A stretch of 64,000 nt of DNA, from positions 5,022,001 through 5,086,000 of the forward strand of contig NC_056041.1 of assembly GCF_004379255.2 (NCBI RefSeq). Reading direction: 5' to 3'. Made by a program: the position numbers and the translations under genes. The stretch comes from Salvia splendens. Lineage: Eukaryota; Streptophyta; Magnoliopsida; Lamiales; Lamiaceae. Below the pieces are notes generated by a model. It ran no database searches. It was not told the DNA's origin and worked only from the letters and a program-made list of their open reading frames with translations. Below are positions 53,170 through 64,000 of the stretch, piece after piece. The first letter of the stretch is position 1. Each line of letters starts with the position of its first letter.

Positions 53170-56100
53170 ATGCAGAAGAGTGGGAGTCTGTCCAAGCATA
53201 GTTCTTTACGACTCACAACTCAGCAATCACTTCGTCGTCTCGGTATTTGTTCTCAAGTGTCAACGGCACAACAAACATCGCCTGTTGTCTTTCCAGAAAA
53301 ACGTGGTAGTAGAGGGAAGGCCGCAAAATGTGGTGAAATCAGTGTCAACAATGATGATCCAAATGGGGCTAAGAGGACAGAACACAGGATTGATGTTGGA
53401 GATGAGCAATCTGATTTGCTTGGATATGAAGTTTTCACTGGAAAACTTGCCTTGGACAAGACAAACTCCAATAAGGATTCCGTGGTACAAACTTCAGAGA
53501 ATTCCAACTCGGATGCAGTTGATGCTAAACTGACAAGCAATGCATTGATTTGGGGTTCTAAGATGTTGAATCTGGATGATGTGATTTCGGTAATTCCTTC
53601 ACGTCCTTTGCTAATTCTGTCCTGATTTAATTTAAATTTAATTTCTTGGTCCTGATTCTTCTTACATTTGGCAGTTGTCCTACTGTGTTGCGCTCAGACA
53701 TTTTACTGTGCATGCATATCCATTTAGAAAGGGTTCATGCCTTTTAAAGAAAAGTGGGAGAAGTCGGAAGGACTTCCGTTTTTTCGCTTCCACCCCTGAG
53801 GATGCAATCCAGTGGGTCAATGCCTTTGCAGATCAGAAGTGCTATGTGAATTGTCTGCCTCACCCTATGGCTTCTAAGAAGCAGAGTTCAGATTCAATTT
53901 TCAATGAGTTCCCTCCCGAGTCATATATAAGATGTAAAAGTCCACCGAGAATGCTCGTCATTTTAAACCCTCGTTCTGGCCGTGGCCGTTCAAGCAAAGT
54001 TTTCAATGGATTGGTAGAACCTATATTTAAAGTAAGTATATTTATGGTGCTTTCCGCTTCATATTTTATTTTGTTATGTTGTACATCGAACATGGCTTTT
54101 GGTACAGTACTAAATGAGCCAAGTTACTTGTGAGCAATTCTGGTCTTAATTCAATAAAAGCTTGCTTGAGATCATCTAGTTAGACTTGATCAAACAAATA
54201 AACCAAGCACTGGCTTGGAAATATTTTTCTTGTTGGCACATGAATTTCGTAAATTATAGATATACTCATTGGGTACTTCAGACAAATAATTTGTTTACAT
54301 GCACCTATGGTAGATGTAATTGAACATATTATCAGAAGAAATATCCTTTAAAATATGTAATCTGCTTGGTATTGAATGAATAATACTTCACTTAATAATA
54401 TACTCCCTCCGTCCAGAGCTACTCGCTCATTTCCTTTTCGGCACGGAGATTAAGGAATGAGTGTATAGGAAAGTCAAAAATGACGGCTATAGGTGAAAAT
54501 TTTTACTAAAAATGGAAAGAGTGCAAGTAACTTGGGACGCCCAAAAAGGAAATACGTGCGAGTAGTGCGGGACGGAGGGAGTATATGTATATGTGATTAT
54601 ATATTTGCACTTTTGCAGCTTGTTTAAGCTTGTGAGGCTTGAATATATTGTAAATTATGTGTGGAGTTGAAACCAAATCAATCTTTGGGGTATGCGGTTT
54701 GGCTCTGCTCAACTACACCCTAACTTTAGGTTGTAGACTCAGAGACATAATTGTTAACGGTACATCTAGCTGCAGGTCACTGAGTAGTTGTACAACAGCA
54801 GACTATGGCCACATTTTTCAAACAACACTCAAAATCAAGGCTCATACACCTTAATAATATAAATTCAACTCGTGGAGCTTTTTTTCTCACCTACCTTCTT
54901 GTTTAGTTTCTTAAATTTCCTCCTTTTCATGATCCATACACGAAGATCTACTTCCTGCTAATCTTAGCGAAGTTTTCTTCAATATGATAATAGGTTCTTC
55001 ATGGAAAAAAATAAGTAGGTAGCATTTTTGGAAGTTTAATTGATTCAGATTAGAAGGGCATAAGGAAGTTATCTCTTATTCAAATTTGAAGAAGTTTATA
55101 AAATTGGCTCTGGCTGACCTTTTTATGGAGAAAATTTAGTGTGTCCTGTTTCATACCTCTGGCAATTTAAGCCAGCTGGAGTGAACGTTCCAGGATACGC
55201 TGTTTTAAAAAAAAGCTGTTTGGGGATGAGTTTTACAGTTAAAAATGTTATACTATCTGGTTAACATTCTGGATTTGTATGCTGTAATTGTTAAACTCCC
55301 TGCGTCTCCCAGATGACTTGCTGGACTAAATTGGTTTTGTCCTTCATTAGTACACTATGCTCTTAGCTACCTGGCCAGCTGCCATATCTTTGTTGTTAAC
55401 TGTCCTTTTCTTCTGATGGGTTAAATTGCAGCTTGCGGGATTTGAGTTAGAGGTTATCAAAACAACATCTGCAGGTCATGCTAGAAAGCTCGCAGCGAGT
55501 GTTGATTTCAGTACATGTCCTGATGGTATATCTTGCTTTTATGTTCTATTATAGTTAAGTACTGCAATTATACTCCTCCTGACTATTGTCTCCTTGACTT
55601 TTACTCCTTGTAGGTATTATATGTGTAGGAGGAGACGGAATCATAAATGAGGTTTACATAGTCACTATCTTCTCGTCCATTTGTATTCCCTGGACAATGA
55701 TAGATACCTTATGAATCATGCTGTGTCATTTCTTCAACATGTTTTTAATTGGATGTTGTTTGGATTTTGGGTTGATTTTATTGGTGCACTGATGAAACAA
55801 ATGCTTGCTTCTTTGATGTAAATACAAAAAAACAGTCCCAGGAAGAATTTTCAAGTTGACACACAAGTTGGAACATGCAATATTCTAGACATATCTGGTG
55901 ATAGGGAACAGCCGTAATTCCGTCACGTATTTATGGTTGCTAAACAAGTGGCTTTCATGCATTTCTGTTGTAATTTTCAGCACTTATGGATGTCTGTTGT
56001 TACATTTTTCTTTTACTTATAGAAATTCGTAGCTTTTCCTTTGACCATTGGTTCACTTGTATGGTTTAAGTGATGTTAGGTCATGTGGTCCTATGTGGTT

Positions 56101-58973
56101 ACTGTTTAATTGTCCTTCATGCATGTTCTGAAGTTTGGGTAATATATTTCTGTTTTGTAGGAGTATGTTTTTTTTTAGTATCGTTAATATTGAGATCTCA
56201 ATCGTGCAGGTTTTGAACGGATTACTTAGCAGAGAGAACCAGAAAGAAGCTATTTCAATCCCAATTGGCATCATACCTGCAGGTTCTGATAATTCCTTAG
56301 TCTGGACGGTTCTTGGGGTCAGAGATCCGATATCTGCAGCAATTACAATTGTTAAGGTAGTATTTTATAAAAATTTGGACGTTCTTACAATATTTTGCTT
56401 TTTCCTGAAGTAGGGATAGTATTCATTTTCATTATTTCAATTGCAATAGAAATGTTGTTTCATGTATATGTAACTATTAACTTTCTATTGATGTGAGGTT
56501 TTAGAGACGGGAGAAATTAAACGCTACATTTAACTCAAAGGGTCAACTCAGTGGTCGACTCCACTAATGAAAGTACAATATGTTGCATCAGTATGAAAAA
56601 TAATGTCTATCACATAGAAATATACTTTCCTGAAATCTTTTCTTTTCTAGTCATCCAAATTTGAATGACTGGAAATGATTTTTCCATTGTATTCTGAACA
56701 AGATCCTAATCACTATTTTTATATGTAACAAATCGAATGAGTTTAAATGCCGAGTTCATATCTATATCTTTGTATTATTCTGTAGTCAGCCAGGTTCATA
56801 TGTTGGAGTTTTTTTTTTTCTGGTGGATTTCAGGGAGGTCTTACAGCCACTGATGTTTTTGTTGCGGAGTGGATCAATACTGGAGCTATCCACTTTGGGA
56901 TGACTGTTACATACTTTGGTTTCATTAGTGATGGTAATTACCAGTTTATGTTAATTCATCCTCATTCAAAGAATTTCTCCAATTCTCCAACATGAATGAT
57001 TTTATCCCCTCCTTTTCTGTTTGGATCTTTATATGGAGCATTAGACAACAGTTTTATCCATTCTTTGAAGCTTGTCTATGATTACAATTGAGTGTTTGAT
57101 GCTCTCTAACCTACTTTACATCAGTTGAGTCTGATTGTTTCTCTTACGTAGTTTTCAGTGCTGGATTTGGAGATAATGGGAACTTTAAAAAAAACGCTCC
57201 TTTTGGGTCCCAAATATGATATATCCGTCAATTGCTTGAAATATATTGATGTGGCAGATTTGCACAACAACAAATTTATGTCCCGGTTCTTGCTTCTTAT
57301 TCTTCTACACGAAACTTGCGTAAATAGTTTTGCTTGTATCGGCCTTATCCATTCGTTCTGAAATTTTTGCTTTAGTGGTAGCCTCAGTTCCGTTTATGTT
57401 TATTGAGAAATTCCAAAGTGCATGAAAATATCCAAGTTGTTCCTCCCCTTGAGTAAAGTTTCTTACCCATCTTATTTTTGAATCCCATCTTCTCTGTATT
57501 TGCTGTAGTATTGGAGCTCTCGGAGAAATTCCAGAAGCGGTTCGGCCCTTTGCGCTATTTTGTTGCTGGTTTTCTCAAAATGTTCTGCTTGCCCAAGTAC
57601 AATTATGAAGTGGAATATCTTCCTGCACGGACTGGCTCCGGTGATGGAAAAGCTTCTGATGGTCATGAAACCTTGGAAATGGCAGAGCTCTACCCTGATA
57701 TCATGCGTAAATCAGGCAAGGAAGGTCTTCCTCGGGCCTCCAGCTTATCAAGTATAGATTCAATAATGACCCCAAGCCGAATGTCTGGAAACGATTTCGA
57801 TACGACCTGCAGTAGCATTGAGCCATCAGACTATGTGCGAGCCATTGATTCAAAGTCGAAGCGACTCTCAGCTGGTAGAAGCAACGTGACAGCTGAGCCA
57901 GAAGTCATCCACCCTCAGCCGCCACATTCGGTCACTCCAAATTGGCCCAGGACGAGATCCAAGTCGAGGACGGACAAAGGCTGGACTGGCACGATCACCA
58001 TAAATGATTCCACCAGATGCTCCTGGGGCAATGCAACAACTTATGATAAAGAAGATATCTCTTCGACATTGTCGGACCCTGGGCCGATATGGGATGCAGA
58101 GCCTCGATGGGATTCTGAGCCTAACTGGGACGAACATCCTATTGAATTGCCAGGGCCGCTAGAGGGCAATGAAGCTGTTGAGGAAAAGGAAATTGCCCCT
58201 CGACCAGAAGAGAATTGGGTGGTTGCGAAAGGCCAATTTCTTGGTGTCCTTGTATGCAACCATTCTTGTAAAACCGTCCAGAGTCTGAGTTCGCAGGTCG
58301 TGGCGCCCAAGGCAGAGCATGATGACAATAGCTTGGACCTTTTGCTGGTTCGTGGTAGTGGGCGATTCAAGCTGTTGAGATTCCTTTTGTCTCTGCAGAA
58401 GGGTAGTCACCTTTCCTTGCCGTACGTCGAATATATTAAGGTAAAGAAGCATCTCCCTACCTGCACAACCACATATCCCAACATGATAGATGCCATGAAT
58501 AAAAACTGCAAAAAAAAAGACTTTACATTATAAAACAAGAAAGATAAAGAAGTAGATATCTCTCCTGCATCTGTTGAAAGATGTTAGGAGAACAGTAAGA
58601 AAGTTGAGATATGGTGACTTCTTATTGGTCTGAATATAAATAGCATGTACTTACTCCTATGTTCACAACAGCCCAAGTCACAATTTCGGGAAACTTTCGG
58701 TGTTTTAAAAAAAAGTGGTATCAAGGTTGTTTGTAGGCATATCATTGGTTTTGATACCTTATTCTTGAACACATCAGCTCAAGCTAGTATTGAATTGACC
58801 TGGATGGATTCTGCTATATGCAGGTGAAGTCCGTTAAAATTAAACCCGGGAAGCACACACACAATGGATGTGGCATTGATGGTGAGCTGTTCCCAGTAAA
58901 TGGGCAGGTGGTTTGTTCACTACTTCCTGAGCAGTGCAGACTCATTGGCATTCCGTCGTCTTCTAGCCTTTGA
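53170..58973 (+). CDS. LCBK1: Sphingoid long-chain-base kinase 1
   Basis: A diacylglycerol-kinase-like lipid kinase that phosphorylates sphingoid long-chain bases. Exons by eye: 53170-53589, 53675-54031, 55432-55525, 55614-55651, 56210-56356, 56834-56933, 57509-58440 and 58824-58973, all GT-AG, totalling 745 residues; plant LCBK1 proteins are of this size. The N-terminus is basic and Ser-rich (MQKSGSLSKHSSLRL), then a PH-like segment (GSCLLKKSGRSRKDFRFFA). The catalytic domain opens with MLVILNPRSGRGRSSK (residue ~229) and contains the nucleotide-binding GGDGIINEVLNGL (~296) and IPIGIIPAGSDNSL. Exon 7 encodes a long, charged plant-specific insert with WD repeats of the form IWDAEPRWDSEPNWDEHP, then the C-terminal DLLLVRGSGRFKLLRFLL block. 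A 5'UTR exon near 51,250-51,450 is joined to 53050 by a long intron. A Stowaway lies in the 1.4-kb intron 2. Confidence 0.92.
54403..54581 (-). mobile_element. Stowaway MITE, family A copy 5, in LCBK1 intron (179 bp)
   Basis: TA-flanked, CTCCCTCCGTCCAGAGCTAC and inverse end. The internal sequence is the reverse complement of the 27-kb copies. Confidence 0.92.
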
Positions 58974-60440
58974 TCTGCATCTTCCAAAGGTACGGATACC
59001 TCTCTTGGAGAGGTGAAGGCGATACTTGAGAGACTTGGTTTCCGTTGGTGCATGTTTGGTTTTTCATTTGACAGAGTTTGAGGTCCCTGTAGATTTTTGT
59101 CGATGCTTCATTCTTTCTAAACTAACTATCACTGTATCGGGTCGTATGTACCCTTGCCCAGTTGCCCGGGGACGTGCTTATACACGCCTAGCTAATAGGA
59201 ATGTAGGCCTAAATCCTTCAATCTCATGTATTTTTCATCAAATTGCCTCGCATTCCAGAGTTGATCTTCTTTGTAATTTTCTTTTCCTTTTCCCCATGAA
59301 ATCCTTATGTTGTATAGATGTGTTGAGGAACTGTGATGTTTGTATTATATATTATATTGATATTTCCTTTTTTTGATGATCTCCCAAATTTACTACTATT
59401 CCTTTTAGTCTTATTCATTTCTCGGTTGAGTTGTTTTCTATTTTCTTTTTTTGGCAAAAATTTAGATTTTTAATACCTTATTAACATTTACGAATTGCAC
59501 ACATGATTACTTCAAGATTTTATTTTACTCTCTCTTGTCTTTCCCTCCTTTGTTCCCTCGACTCGTGACTCTTGCACTTCTTCGATATCCTCTTCGCCTG
59601 TCTTCAGTTTCCTCTGTGGATGTCGCTGACCTTCCTCTTTAATTTTCCGATATGGTTCGCCGACTAAAACTATTGTACGTCTCTTCTTGCTATTTCTTTG
59701 TTTCCGATTCCTAAAGAAATCCAAATCCCCTAATAATTATTTGAAAGTAGATATATAGTAAAAAAAAAAAATTATAAATTAAACTTGAATGCTTCTATTA
59801 AATAAAATACTCCACAAAATAATTTTATTTTTTATTTTTTACCGTCAATAAAAACAAAAAGCAATCAATGTCACGACTTATAAACATACCGAAACTTATC
59901 CATTCTATTATTAGTCCATATAAAAATACTAAAACGCCACCTCATATCGGAAAGGAATACCTAACTTTGGGCGGGACGGAAAAAGTATTTGTTATCGTAT
60001 TATTAAAGTGATCTATGTAGATTTACTTACCAAGAATTGTTCCAAATGTGCTGTAGTAATCTTATTTGCAATGCCCTAGTAAAGAATTAATGCATGATAA
60101 GGTGTCGCAATCTACATGCATTTAGTGAAGTACACAACAACAAACAAATTCAGAAGAGGATTTATTTTTTAAATATGTCAATTGTCAACAACCAAATTGT
60201 TGAATACGTTATCCTTTGCTAATTAATTAGTCTAAACGCAAAACTAAACAATTCAAACTATTTAATCATATTATATAAAAAATTTCCACCACATCCACCT
60301 AACAAAACATTATACTACGTATATTTCAGATTTTTCCGCTAAAGCAAAATTATAATTAATTACTCCTTTTTATTCCCTCCTGAAAACAGTAGTTCAAAAA
60401 TAAAATAATTCTTAAAATATCGTGGGACTGTGAAAAATAA
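58974..60440. other. LCBK1 3'UTR and spacer before KEG
   Basis: 3'UTR probably to about 59,370. A T-rich to AT-rich spacer follows; GGGCGGGACGGAAAAAGTA at 59,970 is a lone degraded Stowaway-like end. No gene is supported. Confidence 0.5.
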
Positions 60441-60743
60441 AAAAATGTTTCACGCAGAAAGAGAGAGAGAGAGAGAGAGCGCAAAGTGTCAACACAACGA
60501 AAAAACGACGGCAAAACCCAACTATCAAGTTTTCTCACTGGAGCTCACCTTCCCAATTTCCTACCTTTCTCTCTCTAAAACTCTTCCTTTTCCATGGATC
60601 TGCTCTTCTCTCTCTAAAAACCAGCGATACTCGCCGAATCTTCATCTCAATTTAGCTGCTTGCTGCCGCGATTCTACCGGCGAGTAGAAAAATCAGCATT
60701 GACTAGGCGGAAAAAAAAAATTTTAATTAAAAAACATTAATTG
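60440..60743 (+). promoter_or_regulatory. KEG 5' leader region
   Basis: A GA-microsatellite (60461-60479), a CT-rich leader with CTCTCTCTAAAA occurring twice, and an A-rich run just before the ATG. Typical plant 5'UTR; the exact transcription start is unknown. Confidence 0.5.
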
Positions 60744-63699
60744 ATGAGGGTGCCGTGTTGCTCAGTTTGCCAGAACAAGTACAACGAGGAGGACCGGTGC
60801 CCTCTCCTCCTCCAATGCGGCCATGGCTTCTGCCGCGAGTGCCTCTCCAAGATGTTCTCCGCCTCGCCAGATTCGTCCCTCTCCTGCCCCCGTTGCCGCA
60901 GCGTCTCCACCGTCGGGAACTCCGTCTCCGCCCTAAAGAAGAATTACGCCGTCCTCTCCTTGATCCAGGGCGGCGAGGACGACGAGGATGACGAGGACGA
61001 TGAGGACGATGAGGGTAGTGGTAATAGGGCTTTTATTAACAACAATTTGTGTGGAAATAGCAGTGTTGTAAATAGTAGTAGCGGCGGCGGTGGTGGTTGT
61101 GTTTATAGCAATGGGGGTAGGAGGGCTGGGGAGGGTTCTAGAGGGGGGAGGATTGATTTGGGGGTGCACAAGGAGGTTAAGTTGGTTAAGAAGATTGGGG
61201 AAGGGATTAGCTGGAGGGCGGGGGTTGAGATGTGGGCGGCGGTTGTGTCAGGTAGGGGATGTAAGCATAAGGTGGTGGTGAAGAAGGTGGTTAGTGGGGA
61301 GGATAAGGATGTGGTGTGGATGCAGGGGCAGCTTGAGGAGTTGAGGAGGAAATCGATGTGGTGTAGGAATGTTTGCACTTTCCATGGAGCTATGAAGGTG
61401 GAGAGTAGCCTTTGTTTAGTGATGGATAGGTGTCATGGGTCTGTGCAGACGGCAATGCAGCGGAATGAAGGGCGTCTCACGCTCGAGCAAATACTCAGGT
61501 TTGCCATTGCTGTTTTAGTGAATGCAGCGGCATAGAAAATTTGGTCATATAATACTGAACGTGGTGTAAGTAATTAGGTTGTAGGTTTAGCTATTGGTCA
61601 TTTATTTTAAGCCTGGATAAGGTATCAAGGTCTGAAAGCTCGGATAGAATAGTGCATTTCCGCTGTTGCTATTCCGTCAATTTTAAATTTTGATACAGTA
61701 GATCAAAATGTCTGCCATTTTATGGCATAAAGTTTTCTGCTTTAGTCAAACGGACAATTTCTCATGCAATTGTATTTGCAAGTGATTATGCTGCACAGTA
61801 CCACAGGGAGCTTAAAGACTATTTTTTTAAACTTTCAAGCCATGTAATTGAGAATTATAATAGCTTTTAATTTACCTATAACTTTTTTTGGGCATAGATA
61901 TGGAGCAGATATCGCCCGGGGAGTTGCTGAACTTCATGCTGCAGGTGTTGTTTGTATGAATATTAAACCATCCAACCTGCTCCTGGATGAGAATGGTCAT
62001 GCCTTGGTCTCTGATTACGGGCTCCCAGCCATCTTAAAAAAGCCTGATTGCAGAAAATCCGGAAAAGAATGTGAGCCCTCAAAAATTCATTCTTGCATGG
62101 ATTGCACAATGTTGAGCCCAAACTATACTGCCCCTGAAGCATGGGAACCTGTGAAGAAGTCGCTGCATCTTTTCTGGGATGACGCTATTGGCATATCTCC
62201 TGAATCTGATGCATGGAGCTTTGGTTGCACATTGGTAGAAATGTGCACGGGTACCATTCCGTATGTTGAATTATTTAATATAGTCCATAGATACCCTGTT
62301 ATTTGTGCCTTTCTTTGAAAATGAATGGGAAAAACAAGTAGGTTTCTTCTATACAGGTGGGCTGGTCTAAGTGCTGAAGAAATCTATCAATCTGTTGTCA
62401 AAGCCAAACGACAGCCTCCTCAATATAGTGTAGTTGGTGTTGGAATACCGAGGGAATTGTGGAAGATGGTTGGTGACTGCCTGCAGTTCAAGGCTGCAAA
62501 AAGGCCAACTTTTCATTCAATGTTGGCAATATTTCTTCGACATTTGCAAGGGATCCCTAGGAGTCCACCGGCGAGCCCAGACAAGTAAGAAATTAGATCA
62601 ACATATGGAGGTCATATTGCATGATATTTGTGTGCAAATAAGTACAAAAAAGTATAAAATATTTGCTATAGATTTCCTCATAGTATCTTGTCCCTCAGTA
62701 TTTTTTTGTATTTATTTATAGATAACCCTGTAGTTGGTACTTCATTTCATGTTTGATAAATTTGACATTAAAATCTACTCATGTTATGACCAGTGACTTG
62801 CCTATTACACCAGTGATGAATGGGATTCCTCCCTCCACATCAGCTGAGGTGGAGGTTCAGCTAGCAAATCCCAACCTTCTACATCGACTTGTCTCTGAAG
62901 GAAATTTCACTGGCGTGAGGTGAGGCATATTTCCGTTATTCGTGATTGTAATAGCAGATATAGTGTCTTCTTTAAAATACATACACTACCCATTCCATGC
63001 AGAGAGTTGCTCGCAAAGACTGCTGCTGCACATGATCGTAATATTCTACATTCACTTCTAGAAGCACAAAATGCGGATGGCCAAACCGCTCTTCACCTGG
63101 CTTGTAGGCGGGGCAGTGTTGAATTTGTTGAAGCTATTTTGCAGTACGATGAGGCTAATGTTGACGTCCTTGACAAAGACGGTGACCCACCTCTTGTTTT
63201 TGCTCTGGCAGCTGGTTCACCTGAATGTGTTCGAGCACTCATTAAACGCAATGCAAATGTGAGGTCCCGGTTGAGGGATGGCCTTGGTCCATCAGTTGCT
63301 CTTGTCTGTGCCTACCATGGCCAACCAGATTGCATGCGAGTATGTCTCTCTGACCCTTTTAACCTATTTTGTGGACTAAATTTGGAGAAGACGTAGAAAT
63401 GCAAAGAAGGATAATTAACTACATAAAACATAACTCAGATTTTTCCAAAATCTCATGCGACATTGTTTTGTTTCTTAATTACTAACTTTTTTGCTTTGTT
63501 TTTTCTGATATTTATTATTTCTTACTCTTGTTTGCCAACAGGAGTTATTATTAGCGGGCGCTGATCCAAATGCTGTTGATGATGAAGGTGAATCTGTACT
63601 TCACAGAGCTGTTGCGAAGAAATACACTGACTGTGCTGTTGTTATATTGGAAAATGGAGGATGTAGATCTATGAGAATCTTGAATTCTAAACATCTGAC
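60744..63699 (+). CDS. KEG: KEEP ON GOING (KEG) RING E3 ubiquitin ligase, 5' part
   Basis: Multi-domain ubiquitin ligase of the endomembrane/trans-Golgi system that, in Arabidopsis, targets ABI5 and so restrains abscisic acid signalling. Exons by eye: 60744-61498, 61898-62260, 62357-62584, 62794-62919, 63003-63339, 63542-63699, continuing beyond the window (donor GTAAGT at 63700). An N-terminal RING (CCSVCQNKY ... CGHGFCRECL ... CPRCR) is followed by an acidic Asp/Glu run and a Gly/Ser linker. A kinase-like domain keeps GVVCMNIKPSNLLLDENG and VSDYGL, i.e. MNIKPSN in place of HRDxKxxN and DYG in place of DFG, as in known KEG, then SPESDAWSFGCTLVEMCTG. Ankyrin repeats begin with NADGQTALHLACRRGSVEFV. 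The HERC2-like repeats expected at the C-terminus lie outside. Splice sites keep frame throughout. Confidence 0.94.
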
Positions 63700-64000
63700 G
63701 TAAGTGTCAATTCATCTTCAAGTAGCATAGATAGGATTTTTTGGCTAGTCATATGGAGTACTGGGGTAGAGAAAAGCAAGTTACGATAAAATGTTTTTCC
63801 TATGAAAGTCAACATGTTAAGTAGAGTCCACTTTTCATTTGACTTTATTATGACTTTAATGAATGGAAACATGATATACATTATATTTTTACCTCAGTAA
63901 CATTGTGTAATGCATTTGTCTTAGATTTTTAAAAAATTGAAAAAAGTTTGAGATTGAATGCTACAATACATAAAATTTAATATGGAAACATATTTGCATG

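Overview
This is a gene-plus-transposon window from a flowering-plant nuclear genome. The spliced genes carry GT-AG introns, and the products are plant-specific (an SCL30A/SCL33-type SR protein, IQM, an S-domain receptor kinase, a WIP zinc finger, LCBK1, KEG). The intergenic DNA is AT-rich and full of Stowaway, Harbinger, hAT and Mutator-type elements, TRIMs and LTR retrotransposons. The repeat families suggest an asterid, perhaps Lamiales, but that is an impression that could not be checked here.

Layout. 1-2.8 kb: minus-strand SR splicing factor, cut by the window start. 3.2-5.6 kb: TAF7 (TFIID subunit) head-to-head with it; one TAF7 intron has the hallmarks of a minor-spliceosome (U12) AT-AC intron. 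6.3-7.6 kb: the 3' half of an IQM calmodulin-binding gene, lacking its 5' exons. 9.1-12.3 kb: a Harbinger-type MITE, then a Mutator-like element that carries a 1-kb minisatellite and a piece of the chloroplast ATP synthase delta-subunit gene. 12.8-18.3 kb: a decayed Copia element with matched 238-bp LTRs and an extra internal LTR/PBS. 21.9-24.3 kb: an S-domain receptor-like pseudokinase (SD3-1 type). 25.0-28.5 kb: a 777-bp foldback Mutator MITE, Stowaways and another MITE-like sequence.

28.99-37.66 kb is one Harbinger-type MITE split by a young 7.4-kb Ty3/gypsy element (gag-protease only, 1,298-bp LTRs) and by a TRIM. 38.3-43.8 kb: a second TRIM of the same family, a Stowaway, a hAT-like element made of GGTATACCG motifs, another Harbinger MITE with a 73-bp tandem repeat, and a small hAT MITE with a perfect 8-bp target duplication. 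44.5-46.4 kb: WIP-family C2H2 transcription factor. 47.3-48.8 kb: a short unrecognised transcription unit. 50.6-51.0 kb: a 411-bp TRIM. 51.2-59.4 kb: sphingoid long-chain-base kinase LCBK1. 60.5-64 kb: the 5' part of the RING-kinase-ankyrin E3 ligase KEG, running off the end.

The genes do not form a pathway or cluster. They are independent housekeeping, signalling and developmental genes separated by transposon-rich DNA. I found no clearly undescribed biological system. The best leads are the probable U12 AT-AC intron in TAF7, the gene-capturing Mutator-like element, the gag-protease-only gypsy element with a paired palindrome array in its U3, and the composite Copia element. Gene models were spliced by eye using GT-AG (or AT-AC) borders, reading-frame continuity and family knowledge; no transcript or database evidence was available.
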